Of a stretch of 46,062 bases of DNA, positions 15,416-23,036 are shown piece by piece. How positions within the stretch are numbered: the first letter of the stretch is position 1; each line of letters starts with the position of its first letter. Origin of the DNA: an uncultured bacterium (GTDB lineage Bacteria > Patescibacteriota > Minisyncoccia > Moranbacterales > GWC2-37-73); assembly GCA_903861715.1 (NCBI GenBank), contig CAIOVI010000016.1:1-46062 (forward strand), written 5' to 3'. The position numbers and the translations under genes are program-made. Below the pieces are notes generated by a model. It was not told the DNA's origin and ran no database searches. It was given only the letters and a program-made list of their open reading frames with translations.

Positions 15416-16591
15416 TTAAGTCAGGTATTTTATTTTGCTTGAAATTTCACCTTCCGCTAAATCCTGGAAAACTTTTTCAATGTCCTTTTGCATGGTGTCG
15501 CGACCGCCGAGACCGTAGATATAGCTGACAAGGTCAGGCTTGCGACTATGGCTGTGATAAACACTGCTGACAATGTCTTGATAGAGCGGCGGAAAAGCGC
15601 CAAAAGAAATCGCCCTGTCCAGCACGGCAATTTTGGAAATGTGCGACAAGGCTTTGCCGATTTCGCCGTATGGAAAAGGCCGAAATAATTTCACACTCAG
15701 CAGACCAACTTTTTTGCCCTTGAGCCGAAGTTTGTCAATCGCATCTTTGGCTGTCCCGGCAGTAGCGCCCATGATCACAATCACACTAGTGGCATCTTCC
15801 AATTGATACGCCTCAAACAAACTATATTTGCGACCAGAAATTTTGAAAAATTCTCCACAAATTTTCTTGTAAGCAATTTTAGCTTTTTGCATTACTTTTT
15901 CCTGATCAAGCTTGAATTCAAAAAAAGTGTTTTGCAGCGCCAGAGTTCCAAAAGTTGTCGGATTTTCAAAATCAGTCAGTGACTGCTGCACTTTCCGTTC
16001 GCCCACAAATTTCTTCACGACTTCATCATCCAAAATTTCAATTCTTTCGGTGGTGTGCGAAGTGTGAAAGCCGTCCATGATCGGCATCACTGGGGCATTG
16101 ATTTCTTCAGCTAGTTTCAGAGCGATAATCGTATCATCGTAAGCATCTTGCACTTGCTCGGCAAAAATTTGCACCCAGCCCAAATCTCGAACTGCCATCA
16201 CATCGCCATGTTCGCCGTGAATATTGAGCGGCGCACTGAGCGCTCGGCTGCTCACACTCATCACAATTGGCAAACCCAGCCCACTGACAACCGGCAAAGT
16301 TTCCGCCATATACAAAATTCCTTGCGAACTGGAAGCGGTCACTGCTCGCGCTCCAGCCGCTGAGGCGCCAATGGTGGCGCTCATCGCACTATGCTCAGAT
16401 TCCACCTGCACAATCTCTGTTGCAACCTTTCCATCCGCTTTCATTTTGGCATAAGTTTCAATGATCGTGGTCTGGGGAGTGATGGGATAAACCGCCATCA
16501 CATCCGGCTCAATTTGTCGCCAAGCTTCCGCCACAGCGTAACCACCGGTCAATGCTTTGACGTTAGTTTTATTTTTTGTTATTTTTTCCAT
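15416..16591 (-). CDS. porA: pyruvate:ferredoxin oxidoreductase alpha subunit
   Basis: A 391-residue subunit that binds the pyrimidine part of thiamine diphosphate and forms the catalytic dimer with PorB. The N-terminal domain holds the family motif YPITPQTTIIE and the segment ESEHSAMSATIGASAAGARAVTASSSQG. The central part has GHP-less LGWVQIFAE and the C-terminal transketolase-like domain carries KVGLLSVKLFRPFP. No ferredoxin domain is fused, which fits the separate PorD. The start is an ATG at 16591. Confidence 0.92.
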   Translation of the reverse strand: MEKITKNKTNVKALTGGYAVAEAWRQIEPDVMAVYPITPQTTIIETYAKMKADGKVATEIVQVESEHSAMSATIGASAAGARAVTASSSQGILYMAETLPVVSGLGLPIVMSVSSRALSAPLNIHGEHGDVMAVRDLGWVQIFAEQVQDAYDDTIIALKLAEEINAPVMPIMDGFHTSHTTERIEILDDEVVKKFVGERKVQQSLTDFENPTTFGTLALQNTFFEFKLDQEKVMQKAKIAYKKICGEFFKISGRKYSLFEAYQLEDATSVIVIMGATAGTAKDAIDKLRLKGKKVGLLSVKLFRPFPYGEIGKALSHISKIAVLDRAISFGAFPPLYQDIVSSVYHSHSRKPDLVSYIYGLGGRDTMQKDIEKVFQDLAEGEISSKIKYLT

Positions 16592-16599
16592 ATTTTTTT

Positions 16600-16745
16600 A
16601 ATGAAATTTATATTGACGGTAATTTTAAATTTGAAATTTTAAGTTTGAAATGAAATCCAAATGACTGAATGTTTCAAAAAAATTTAATCATTTTTTAATT
16701 TAAAATTAATTTAAAATTAAAAATTTCAAATTTAAAATTCATTGT
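16600..16745. repeat. low-complexity AT-only repeat between porA and porD
   Basis: Same vocabulary as 15298-15412 (TTTAAATTTGAAATTTTAAG, AATTTAAAATTAATTT). No gene or promoter stands out. Confidence 0.55.
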
Positions 16746-16756
16746 TATGAAAAAAT

Positions 16757-17059
16757 TTATTTTTTCATAACAATGGCCTTGACTGGACAAACTTGCGTGC
16801 AAACTCCGCAACCTTTGCAATATTCAAAGTCAATTTCAACAATCTTTTTTTCTTTTCCAGGTTCAACTCCCGCTGCAATTTCAGTCTCGATCCGTTTTCG
16901 CATTTCCATCACTGCTTCAGGGCAATGTGGCACGCACGTTTGACAACCGATGCATTTGCTCGCATCAATTTCCGGCTTCAAATAGCGCCAGTCACCAGTC
17001 TTGGGTGCCTTGTCTTGGTCATGTTTAATAATTGCGCCTTTTTCCATATAGTTACTCAT
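16757..17059 (-). CDS. porD: pyruvate:ferredoxin oxidoreductase delta (ferredoxin) subunit
   Basis: A 100-residue 2[4Fe-4S] ferredoxin-like subunit that passes electrons from PorB to free ferredoxin. The first cluster motif is CIGCQTCVPHCPE and the second is CKGCGVCTQVCPVKAI, both complete (CxxCxxCxxxCP). The N-terminal 30 residues (GDWRYLKPEID) are typical of PorD. It sits between porG and porA with about 160 nt of low-complexity DNA on each side. Confidence 0.93.
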   Translation of the reverse strand: MSNYMEKGAIIKHDQDKAPKTGDWRYLKPEIDASKCIGCQTCVPHCPEAVMEMRKRIETEIAAGVEPGKEKKIVEIDFEYCKGCGVCTQVCPVKAIVMKK

Positions 17060-17084
17060 TACAAATATATAACTCTATTTTGCT

Positions 17085-17182
17085 CCTCCCTTTAGCAAAG
17101 GGAGGCTGGGAGGGATTTGGAATGCTTTCTTTGTTTAAGCTAGCCTTTCAAATCCCCCTCAATCCCCCTTTTCTAAAGGGGG
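17085..17182. repeat. composite CCTCCC/GGGAGG palindromic repeat
   Basis: Two hairpins, CCTCCCTTT-ag-CAAAGGGAGG and CCCCCTTT-tct-AAAGGGGG, flank complementary segments GGGAGGGATTTG and CAAATCCCCCTC, so the whole region can fold into one structure. It lies between porG and porD. Confidence 0.65.
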
Positions 17183-17217
17183 AAGAAATACTTTTATAAA
17201 TTTGCAAATTATTTTTT

Positions 17218-17790
17218 TTAAAATGAGTCGTATCCCGCTTCCATGGCTTGGATGTTTTTTTCCGTCAAATCTTTCCCTATCTTTTCCAAGAAAACCCCAC
17301 GAAAAACCTGCGCGGTGCTTTCCAGTGAAACGATTTCGGTGATTTTGAGCAACTGCCCAACCAGCACCATGTTTGGATTTGAAGCCCCAGTGATGCGACT
17401 GGCAATGCCATTAGCATCAATTGCATAAATCCTGCCTTTGAAATGCGGAATTTCTTTGCGAATTTCCTCGCTCTCTCTTTTCGAATTGATGACCAAAATT
17501 TCATGTTCATCCAGGTTTTTGGCAATGTCCTGACTGCCGATAACGGTTTCATCCATAACCACCACAGCATCTGGGTCGGTGACAGGTTCTTGAGTGCGCA
17601 ATTTTTGATCAGAGATGCGCAAAAACATCTTGGTCGGCGCCCCTGATCTTTCCGGCCCAAAGAAAGGGAAAGCTTTCACAAATTTTCCTTCCGCCACAGC
17701 CGCATGCGCCACCAACTCCGAGGCGGTCTTGGCTCCCTGCCCCCCACGCGCAAAAAAAATGATTTCAAATGTATCTTTGTGTTGTTTCAT
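17218..17790 (-). CDS. porG: pyruvate:ferredoxin oxidoreductase gamma subunit
   Basis: A 190-residue subunit thought to bind the CoA part of the reaction. The N-terminal motif FFARGGQGAKTASELVAHAA and the segment FFGPERSGAPTKMFLRIS are diagnostic for the gamma subunit. I chose the ATG at 17790 (MKQHKDTFEI); the frame extends to 17823, but that region is the R7 repeat. It is the first gene of porGDAB. The R7 repeat begins 10 nt upstream of the start codon, as it does at smc. Confidence 0.9.
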   Translation of the reverse strand: MKQHKDTFEIIFFARGGQGAKTASELVAHAAVAEGKFVKAFPFFGPERSGAPTKMFLRISDQKLRTQEPVTDPDAVVVMDETVIGSQDIAKNLDEHEILVINSKRESEEIRKEIPHFKGRIYAIDANGIASRITGASNPNMVLVGQLLKITEIVSLESTAQVFRGVFLEKIGKDLTEKNIQAMEAGYDSF

Positions 17791-17799
17791 TGCTAAAAC

Positions 17800-17842
17800 G
17801 ACTCGAATGATTCGAATGTTCACTCGAATGACTCGAATAAAT
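17800..17842. repeat. R7 repeat (ACTCGAATG units) at the porG start
   Basis: Four ACTCGAATGA-type units followed by AATAAATTA. The ~45-nt block is about 90% identical to 31591-31635 at the smc start. In both cases it ends within about 10 nt of the start codon on the minus strand. Confidence 0.75.
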
Positions 17843-17927
17843 TATAACTCTTCGTAAAGTCTTTACTATCTTTTTCTATTCTAGCATATTTTTTGAAATT
17901 CAGCACGCCCAAAAAAATTAAATTTTT

Positions 17928-18596
17928 TTATTTGAGCTTAATATTGATAGTTGGCGTACCTTTTTTTTCATTGTATTTAATTTCAACCTCACCAATTTCA
18001 GCGATATTTTTTACATGCGTCCCACCACAAGGAATTTTAAATCCGAGACATTCCCACCAGCGAAATCCTTCTTTTTCAGGATCGGAATAAGTCCTGACTT
18101 CCGCTCCCACAGCAATAGCCTCACAAAAAATTTGATTTGTTTTTTCAATCAAGTCTTGCGTTATCTTGTTGCTTTCATATCTGTTAAAAGCAAAACCATC
18201 CTGAATATCTGAAACTTTTGGAACTGGCAATTTTTCACCTGCTGTTTTTTCCAGCAGGCAGTGATGCAGATGAACTGCCGTATGCAATCTCATTTGTTTG
18301 TTGCGAAATGCCCAGTTTAATTTGCAAAGCACCTCTTGCCCCTTATTTTCCTCTGGAATTTTTTCAGCCATTATCAACAAAATTCCATTTTCATTGTAAG
18401 GGTCTTTTGTGGTGCCAATAACATCGTAATTTACACCTTCGATAGTCAAAATTCCCTTGTCACCCTTCTGCCCACCACCACGAGGATAGAAAATATTATC
18501 CGCGACCTGAACACAGTTTTGATCATTCTCCACAAATACACCCGCAATTGTAGTTTTAATTTCTTTTAAATACTGGTCTTCGTAAAATTTTTGCAT
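17928..18596 (-). CDS. AlaX-type alanyl-tRNA editing hydrolase
   Basis: A 222-residue free-standing trans-editing enzyme that hydrolyses mischarged Ser- or Gly-tRNA(Ala). The zinc ligands are in HTAVH (residues 105-109) and in CGGTHV near residue 190. The N-terminal FYPRGGGQKGDKG is the conserved glycine-rich segment of AlaX-M/AlaRS editing domains. It lacks an aminoacylation domain. Length fits AlaX-M. The start is an ATG at 18596. The upstream gap (18597-18859) holds the hammerhead ribozyme on the same strand. Confidence 0.9.
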   Translation of the reverse strand: MQKFYEDQYLKEIKTTIAGVFVENDQNCVQVADNIFYPRGGGQKGDKGILTIEGVNYDVIGTTKDPYNENGILLIMAEKIPEENKGQEVLCKLNWAFRNKQMRLHTAVHLHHCLLEKTAGEKLPVPKVSDIQDGFAFNRYESNKITQDLIEKTNQIFCEAIAVGAEVRTYSDPEKEGFRWWECLGFKIPCGGTHVKNIAEIGEVEIKYNEKKGTPTINIKLK

Positions 18597-18771
18597 AGCG
18601 TTATTTCATATTATATTATTATAAATAAAGTAAAATAGTTTTTTTTAATTTTCTCTTTCAATATTGTCAATAAGCAAAAAGCTCTCCATCGCTTATTTAT
18701 TTGTGCTATTTTTTCTTTTTTATTTGTTACATAAAATTTTTTCATTAAAATATTATTATTTAAAATCAAGT

Positions 18772-18820
18772 CCCTTTCGCCGTTTTCGGCTCATCAGTTC
18801 GGATGCACATCCGAAGAGGT
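18772..18820 (-). ncRNA. hammerhead ribozyme
   Basis: On the minus strand all core elements are present in order. CUC gives the cleavage nucleotide C17 at 18816, and U16.1 is at 18817. Stem I is UUCGGAU-gugc-AUCCGAA (18815-18798). CUGAUGA is at 18797-18791. Stem II is GCCG-aaaa-CGGC (18790-18779). GAAA is at 18778-18775, with A15.1 able to pair U16.1. Stem III starts with two G-C pairs (18774-18773 with 18819-18818). It can extend outward (UUG/CAA, then UUUAAAA/UUUUAAA) across an inserted hairpin GGGCAUUC/GAAUGCCC (18823-18846). Predicted cleavage is between 18816 and 18815, about 44 nt after the stop codon of the small gene at 18860. Confidence 0.8.
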
Positions 18821-18859
18821 TTGGGCATTCAAGAATCTGAATGCCCGCTTTTAAAAAAA

Positions 18860-19156
18860 TTACACTTCTCTAACTTCTTTGTAATGCTTCATTGCCTCCA
18901 TTACAAGCTTTCCTTTTAAAATCTCAGAAACGTTAACGAACTTCAAAGAGCAATGCCCTGGTCTGTTTTTCGGAGTAGCCGACCAGCCACCAGCAGTTCT
19001 CCTACCAGCTGCCTTTTGAACAAATTCAGCAAGAATGTTTTTTTCATCCTTCTGAGTGCATTCCTCAGTCGCTGCTATAATAAAATTTTCTACTTCGACT
19101 GAAAAATCATTTTTGATTACCACTGTAATTACCGATGTTACGCTTTTTTTCAACAT
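18860..19156 (-). CDS. small conserved-looking protein, unknown
   Basis: A 98-residue soluble protein. The first half is strand-rich (SVTSVITVVIKNDFSVEVENFIIAATEE). The middle has a basic glycine-rich segment (AAGRRTAGGWSATPKN), and the C-terminus is helical. I chose the ATG at 19156 (MLKKSVTS); the frame continues upstream into a terminator, which is not coding. No family recognised. It sits alone between a terminator (19197-19232) and the hammerhead ribozyme, whose outer stem begins right after this gene's TAA. Its mRNA 3' end would be trimmed by the ribozyme. Confidence 0.55.
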   Translation of the reverse strand: MLKKSVTSVITVVIKNDFSVEVENFIIAATEECTQKDEKNILAEFVQKAAGRRTAGGWSATPKNRPGHCSLKFVNVSEILKGKLVMEAMKHYKEVREV

Positions 19157-19196
19157 GCTGCATTTATTTTTATGTTGATTGTAAAATATAAAGAAC

Positions 19197-19232
19197 AAAA
19201 AAAACCGACCCCTCAAAGGTCGGCTTCTTTTT
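19197..19232. terminator. Rho-independent terminator
   Basis: CCGACC-cctcaaa-GGTCGG with A-rich and T-rich flanks on both strands. It ends the transcript of the thioredoxin-fold gene on the minus strand. A weaker related hairpin (CCGGC/GTCGG) lies at about 19281-19301. Confidence 0.7.
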
Positions 19233-19396
19233 GCAAGTTCTGAGATTTAGCTCGAAAGCTTTTCACACCTGGCAAAAACAAACCGGCCTTGAAAGTCGGC
19301 AAGCCAAGCAAAAGAAAACGAAAATAATTTTTGGAATTGTTTTTGCAACATATTAAATCAATGATATCAAACTAATCTTTTTTGTCAATTGCCTGC

Positions 19397-20533
19397 TTAT
19401 TGACCAAGCTCTTTGTCCAAGGCTTGCTTGACATCGTCATAGGTGGAAGTTGGCGCTTGTAAATTGGTGCCAATAAACAAAGCTGGAGTCGCCTGAATGC
19501 CAAAATCTTGGCCATCTTTTTGCGTGACATCAATCTGGTCTTTAAATTGTTTGCTGTCAAAACATTTATTAAAATCAGCTACATTTAATCCCAAGCTAGC
19601 AGCATAGCCTTTAAAAGTGAAATTTGGATCCTTGATTTTGCCCCAAGCATCTTGAGTTGCAAAAAGTTTGTCAGCAAAAGGCAGAAATTTGCCTTGCGCA
19701 TTGGCGCATTCTCCAGCCAATGCCGCTTGCAGACCTTGCGTCGAAGCAGCTGGGAAATAATTTTTGAAAACAAATTGAATCTTGTCACCATATTCCTTAA
19801 GCATTGGCACGACAACACTTTGATAGAATTTTTTGTCGTCAGGACTTTGGAAAAAACCAAAAGCCACAACTTTCACGGTTGCATCATCAGCTCCAATTTT
19901 AATGTCTTGATCAGAAATTGTTGGCGCTGTCAGATATTTGCCGACTGGAAAACCAGCTTCGGCTGATTTGATGGCATAGGCATCACCTTGATGCTCCAAG
20001 AAAGGTTCCGCCTTGGAAAACAATTCAGTCTTTTCAATTTCTTTAGAGAAAATAAAAGCTGGAATTGTTTTAAGTTTGAATTGCTCAACCAATTTTTTGC
20101 CTTCAGCTGAATTGACGTCAATTTTTTCCGTCAACATGGTTGGCAGAGCTCCTTTCAAACCAACCAAAACTTCATCGGGCTTGCAAGCATCTCCGCAAGC
20201 AGCATCAGTCAAAACCTTGATTGTCACCATCGGTTCGCTATAAGCAACCCAAGTTTTGCCGTTTGATTGAAAAACATCCGTGCTGCTGAGGGCATGTTGA
20301 GAAAAACCGCCACCCCGCACAAGCTGAATCACATCCACGAACAAACTTCCCACAAAAAGTCCAGCGAGCAGAATCACCATTGAAATCAAATTTTTGATCT
20401 TTTGATTTTTTTCATCAATTGAATCAATCAGCACTTCTTCGACTGACTGCTCCTTTTCCACAAAAATTTCTTCTTCGGGATTGCCAAGTTCTTCTTTCAA
20501 AATTTCAGCTTCCCTGATTTCTTTTTCATCCAT
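19397..20533 (-). CDS. membrane-anchored protein with two thioredoxin-fold domains (DsbA-like, no CxxC)
   Basis: A 378-residue protein. It has an acidic cytoplasmic N-terminus of about 45 residues, one membrane helix at about 46-68 and a long extracytoplasmic part. The first domain (about 95-175) has a thioredoxin-like strand followed by CGDAC and a TIPAFIF cis-Pro-type motif. The second (about 205-375) resembles DsbA/Thioredoxin_4 (VVAFGFFQSPDDKKF ... FGIQATPALFIG), but the CxxC position is occupied by QSPD. It keeps the fold but lost the usual dithiol, so a chaperone or binding role is as likely as oxidoreduction. The pair of remaining Cys (CANAQG, KCFDS) could form a structural disulfide. 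Confidence 0.72.
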   Translation of the reverse strand: MDEKEIREAEILKEELGNPEEEIFVEKEQSVEEVLIDSIDEKNQKIKNLISMVILLAGLFVGSLFVDVIQLVRGGGFSQHALSSTDVFQSNGKTWVAYSEPMVTIKVLTDAACGDACKPDEVLVGLKGALPTMLTEKIDVNSAEGKKLVEQFKLKTIPAFIFSKEIEKTELFSKAEPFLEHQGDAYAIKSAEAGFPVGKYLTAPTISDQDIKIGADDATVKVVAFGFFQSPDDKKFYQSVVVPMLKEYGDKIQFVFKNYFPAASTQGLQAALAGECANAQGKFLPFADKLFATQDAWGKIKDPNFTFKGYAASLGLNVADFNKCFDSKQFKDQIDVTQKDGQDFGIQATPALFIGTNLQAPTSTYDDVKQALDKELGQ

Positions 20534-20575
20534 ATTTTTTACATTAAATCAATCAACCATCAAATCAAAATTTTT

Positions 20576-20770
20576 GTCATTCTGAACTCCATGGCGATGC
20601 CGCATGGCTGTCGTGTTTCAGAATCTATTTGCTTTGTTTTAAAATGCTGCCTGAGTGCAAGATCCTGAAATAAATTCAGGATGACATATGATTGATAAAT
20701 TAAATTTAATTATGTCTATTGATTATTGATTATTGATTATTGTTCATTGTCTATTGTCTATTAGTTATTG
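20576..20770. repeat. R3 repeat copy plus 'tattgattattg' low-complexity DNA
   Basis: 20576-20687 begins GTCATTCTGAA and ends ATCCTGAA-ataaa-TTCAGGAT-GACA. It shares GTTTCAGAATCT and this terminal palindrome with 31674-31778. It is followed by TATTGATTATTGATTATTG runs that reach into the 3' end of the next gene. Confidence 0.7.
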
Positions 20771-21186
20771 CCTGTTGTTTGTTGTTGTCGCTGAGCGGCT
20801 TGTCGCAACAGTTCACTTTTCAGTGCAGCGAGGTCGTAACGCTGTGCCTTGGCCGGAATTTGATAGTCATTAAAACCAATGGTGATTTTTTTGGCCGCCT
20901 CAGTTTTGACAGTGATGCCAATCAACGCTCCGAGAATGAAAAACAAAGTCAATTCAAAAATCAAATCTTTCTTTTTCTTTTTTGCCAAATCTTCCACGTT
21001 TTGCATTTTTTCCACGTTTATTTCAACCTGCCGAGTTTCTTCGGTTTTTTCTTTTTCATTTTCATTTTCAGTTTCAAAAATCATTTCAGAAGACTTCTGC
21101 TCTTCAGTTGAGTCTTGATTATATTCTTCTTCCAATTCAAATTCAATTTTTTCCAGTTGCTCTTCTCTTTTTTTATCCAAGTGCAT
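20761..21186 (-). CDS. single-pass membrane protein with acidic cytoplasmic domain, unknown
   Basis: A 141-residue protein whose first ~75 residues are very rich in Glu and Lys (likely disordered or coiled coil). One membrane helix follows at about 77-93 (FELTLFFILGALIGITV), then a ~45-residue outside segment ending in a Gln-rich tail. The tail (RQQQTTGNN) is encoded by low-complexity DNA continuous with the downstream repeat, so the 3' end may have been reshaped by repeat expansion. No family recognised. It lies directly upstream of the thioredoxin-fold membrane gene on the same strand. Confidence 0.5.
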   Translation of the reverse strand: MHLDKKREEQLEKIEFELEEEYNQDSTEEQKSSEMIFETENENEKEKTEETRQVEINVEKMQNVEDLAKKKKKDLIFELTLFFILGALIGITVKTEAAKKITIGFNDYQIPAKAQRYDLAALKSELLRQAAQRQQQTTGNN

Positions 21187-21399
21187 AGGCCTATTCTTAT
21201 TGGTTAATTTACATTCCTAGCTTAGCATAACCCCATAAAACCTACAACTTGCGAAGTTTTTTGAATTGTTGTCTAATTCTCATGGTAATTTATGGCCCCA
21301 TTAAAGCAAAAACAAGGCTTCTTGCCCCGTTTTTTCAAAATAACTTATCAAAAATTTTCCATAATTATTTTTCTTCCCCAAACCTCACCCCACCCTCCA

Positions 21400-21509
21400 T
21401 TACAATATACTGAAATATTGTAACAAAAATAATCAGGAAAAATGCAGTGCTTACAAGATAAACAAAACGAACTGCGTATGTATTATTACAATATACTGAA
21501 ATATTGTAA
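21400..21509. repeat. pair of identical 24-nt palindromes (TTACAATAT-n6-ATATTGTAA)
   Basis: The same palindrome, with identical spacer actgaa, occurs at about 21400-21423 and 21486-21509, 86 nt apart. Paired palindromes of this size could be operator sites. The second is 17 nt from the 3' end of the CDGSH gene. The rest of the 338-nt gap shows only a weak hairpin near 21311-21333 and no gene. Confidence 0.55.
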
Positions 21510-21525
21510 TATGAAAAATATGAAT

Positions 21526-22224
21526 TTAAAGCGAAGCTTCAAATCCGATTCGCACGTGCGTGCCGTCGCAGAAAGGTTTGTTGCAAGATTTTCCGCAACG
21601 GCAAAGCGTCACTCGATTTCTTTTTTCATATTCAAAACCATCAGCCGCTTGGATTTGCACGCCTCCTTTGACCCAAATTGGTCCGCTGCACTTGGCCGAT
21701 GGGTCATCCACGACGGCCAGCGACTGATCAAAAGCTGGTTCAATGGCTTTGCCGGTTTTTTTGTCCCAAACCACCAAGCGACCAGCTGGACAATCGCAAG
21801 CTTGCCGGATGGCCATTTTTTTCGCAGCCGGGTCACCGGAATTTTTGGTCAAATTCCACGTGCCCTCTTTGCGATCGCAAAATCTTCCGTTGGCACAAAA
21901 ACTCTGCGCGTCAGTCAATTCCAACTCAGGGCCTTTGGTTTTCGAATCAAGTTGTTCCAAATATTTTTTGCGACTGGCAGTTTCGGTTCCATCAAAAACA
22001 TCTTCAACATGTGAGCCATCGCAATAAGGTGCAGTCTTTGATTTTCCACAACGACAAAGAGCATAAGATTCCTGAACTGGGTATATCTTACCTTTTTTCC
22101 AGCAACAAACCTCGCCTTCTTTGTCAGTAGTAATTATTTCTTTTTCCAAGGGCAAATTTCCCGAAACCAAATACGGCCCATCTTTCGAAACCACGATTTT
22201 TCCCTTTTTAATTTCTTTTTTCAT
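21526..22224 (-). CDS. CDGSH iron-sulfur domain protein with two CDGSH motifs
   Basis: A 232-residue soluble protein with two [2Fe-2S] CDGSH sites: CRCGKSKTAPYCDGSH near residue 57 and CRCGKSCNKPFCDGTH near the C-terminus. Between them lies a cysteine-containing domain (CANGRFCDRKEG ... ACDCPAGRL) like the divergent ferredoxin region of longer family members. Such proteins are thought to act in redox or Fe-S transfer. I chose the ATG at 22224 (MKKEIKKGKIVV), the usual type of N-terminus; an in-frame ATG at 22266 is possible. The gene is otherwise complete. Confidence 0.82.
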   Translation of the reverse strand: MKKEIKKGKIVVSKDGPYLVSGNLPLEKEIITTDKEGEVCCWKKGKIYPVQESYALCRCGKSKTAPYCDGSHVEDVFDGTETASRKKYLEQLDSKTKGPELELTDAQSFCANGRFCDRKEGTWNLTKNSGDPAAKKMAIRQACDCPAGRLVVWDKKTGKAIEPAFDQSLAVVDDPSAKCSGPIWVKGGVQIQAADGFEYEKRNRVTLCRCGKSCNKPFCDGTHVRIGFEASL

Positions 22225-22311
22225 AAAATTGGATCCAATTAAAAAATTATGGAGATTTCCTTCCATTTTCTAATACAAAAGCCAACAGGATTTATGTCAA
22301 AGAATCAATGA

Positions 22312-22836
22312 TTATTCTTTATTTTCATATAAACACCATGATGCTAATGCATGAATGTTTATTATTTTGCCATTTTTAATCATCTTTGCGACTTCATCCT
22401 TGGAAAGCCAAAAACTTTCAATTTCTTCTTCTTCATCTTTTTCCAGAGATTCCTCAACCAAATCACTCGCCAAAAAAACATACATTTTTTGAGCCGACCG
22501 TCGATTATCCATCAAATAGCTTCCCAATAATTGGAGTTCGTTTGCTCGATAACCCATTTCTTCCATCAGCTCGCGGTTAGCACCTTCCTCTGGTTTTTCG
22601 CCTGCTGGCACGCCTCCTCCTGGAAATTGGAAAATTTTTTGATTTGACGGATAAGAATATTCTCGCTGAATAAGAATTTTGCCATCTCTTTCAGCAATAA
22701 CTGTAACGCAACAACTGCCGTTATCTTTTTGTTTTAGATAAGTTATCTTGTGACCATTGGGTAAAATTACTTCATCTTCCATTAAAACTAAGCGAGGATG
22801 ATTGAAAATTTCTTTTGACGAAACTTTTTTCCACAT
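22312..22836 (-). CDS. Nudix hydrolase (ADP-ribose pyrophosphatase-like)
   Basis: A 174-residue enzyme that probably hydrolyses a nucleoside diphosphate sugar. The Nudix box is complete: G-VPAG-E-KPEEGANRELMEEMGY at about residues 75-98, with the REx2EExG catalytic core. The N-terminal antiparallel segment (EDEVILPNGHKITYLKQ) and overall length resemble ADP-ribose/ADP-sugar pyrophosphatases. The start is an ATG at 22836. It stands alone between the CDGSH and ABC exporter genes. Confidence 0.87.
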   Translation of the reverse strand: MWKKVSSKEIFNHPRLVLMEDEVILPNGHKITYLKQKDNGSCCVTVIAERDGKILIQREYSYPSNQKIFQFPGGGVPAGEKPEEGANRELMEEMGYRANELQLLGSYLMDNRRSAQKMYVFLASDLVEESLEKDEEEEIESFWLSKDEVAKMIKNGKIINIHALASWCLYENKE

Positions 22837-23036
22837 AAGAATTTAAAAAAATATTAACTATAATTATAAAATACCACACCTCCACCTTACTCCCATTCCT
22901 CCCTTTTGAAAAGAGTGCGCAAAAGCAAAAAGCGAAGCCCCGGCCCCGCCTTTTCAAAAATTAACTATCCCTAAAAGTTGCAACATTCACACCATGACAA
23001 ACTAAAAACTATAAGCTAATGCCTAAGAAGCTGCCC

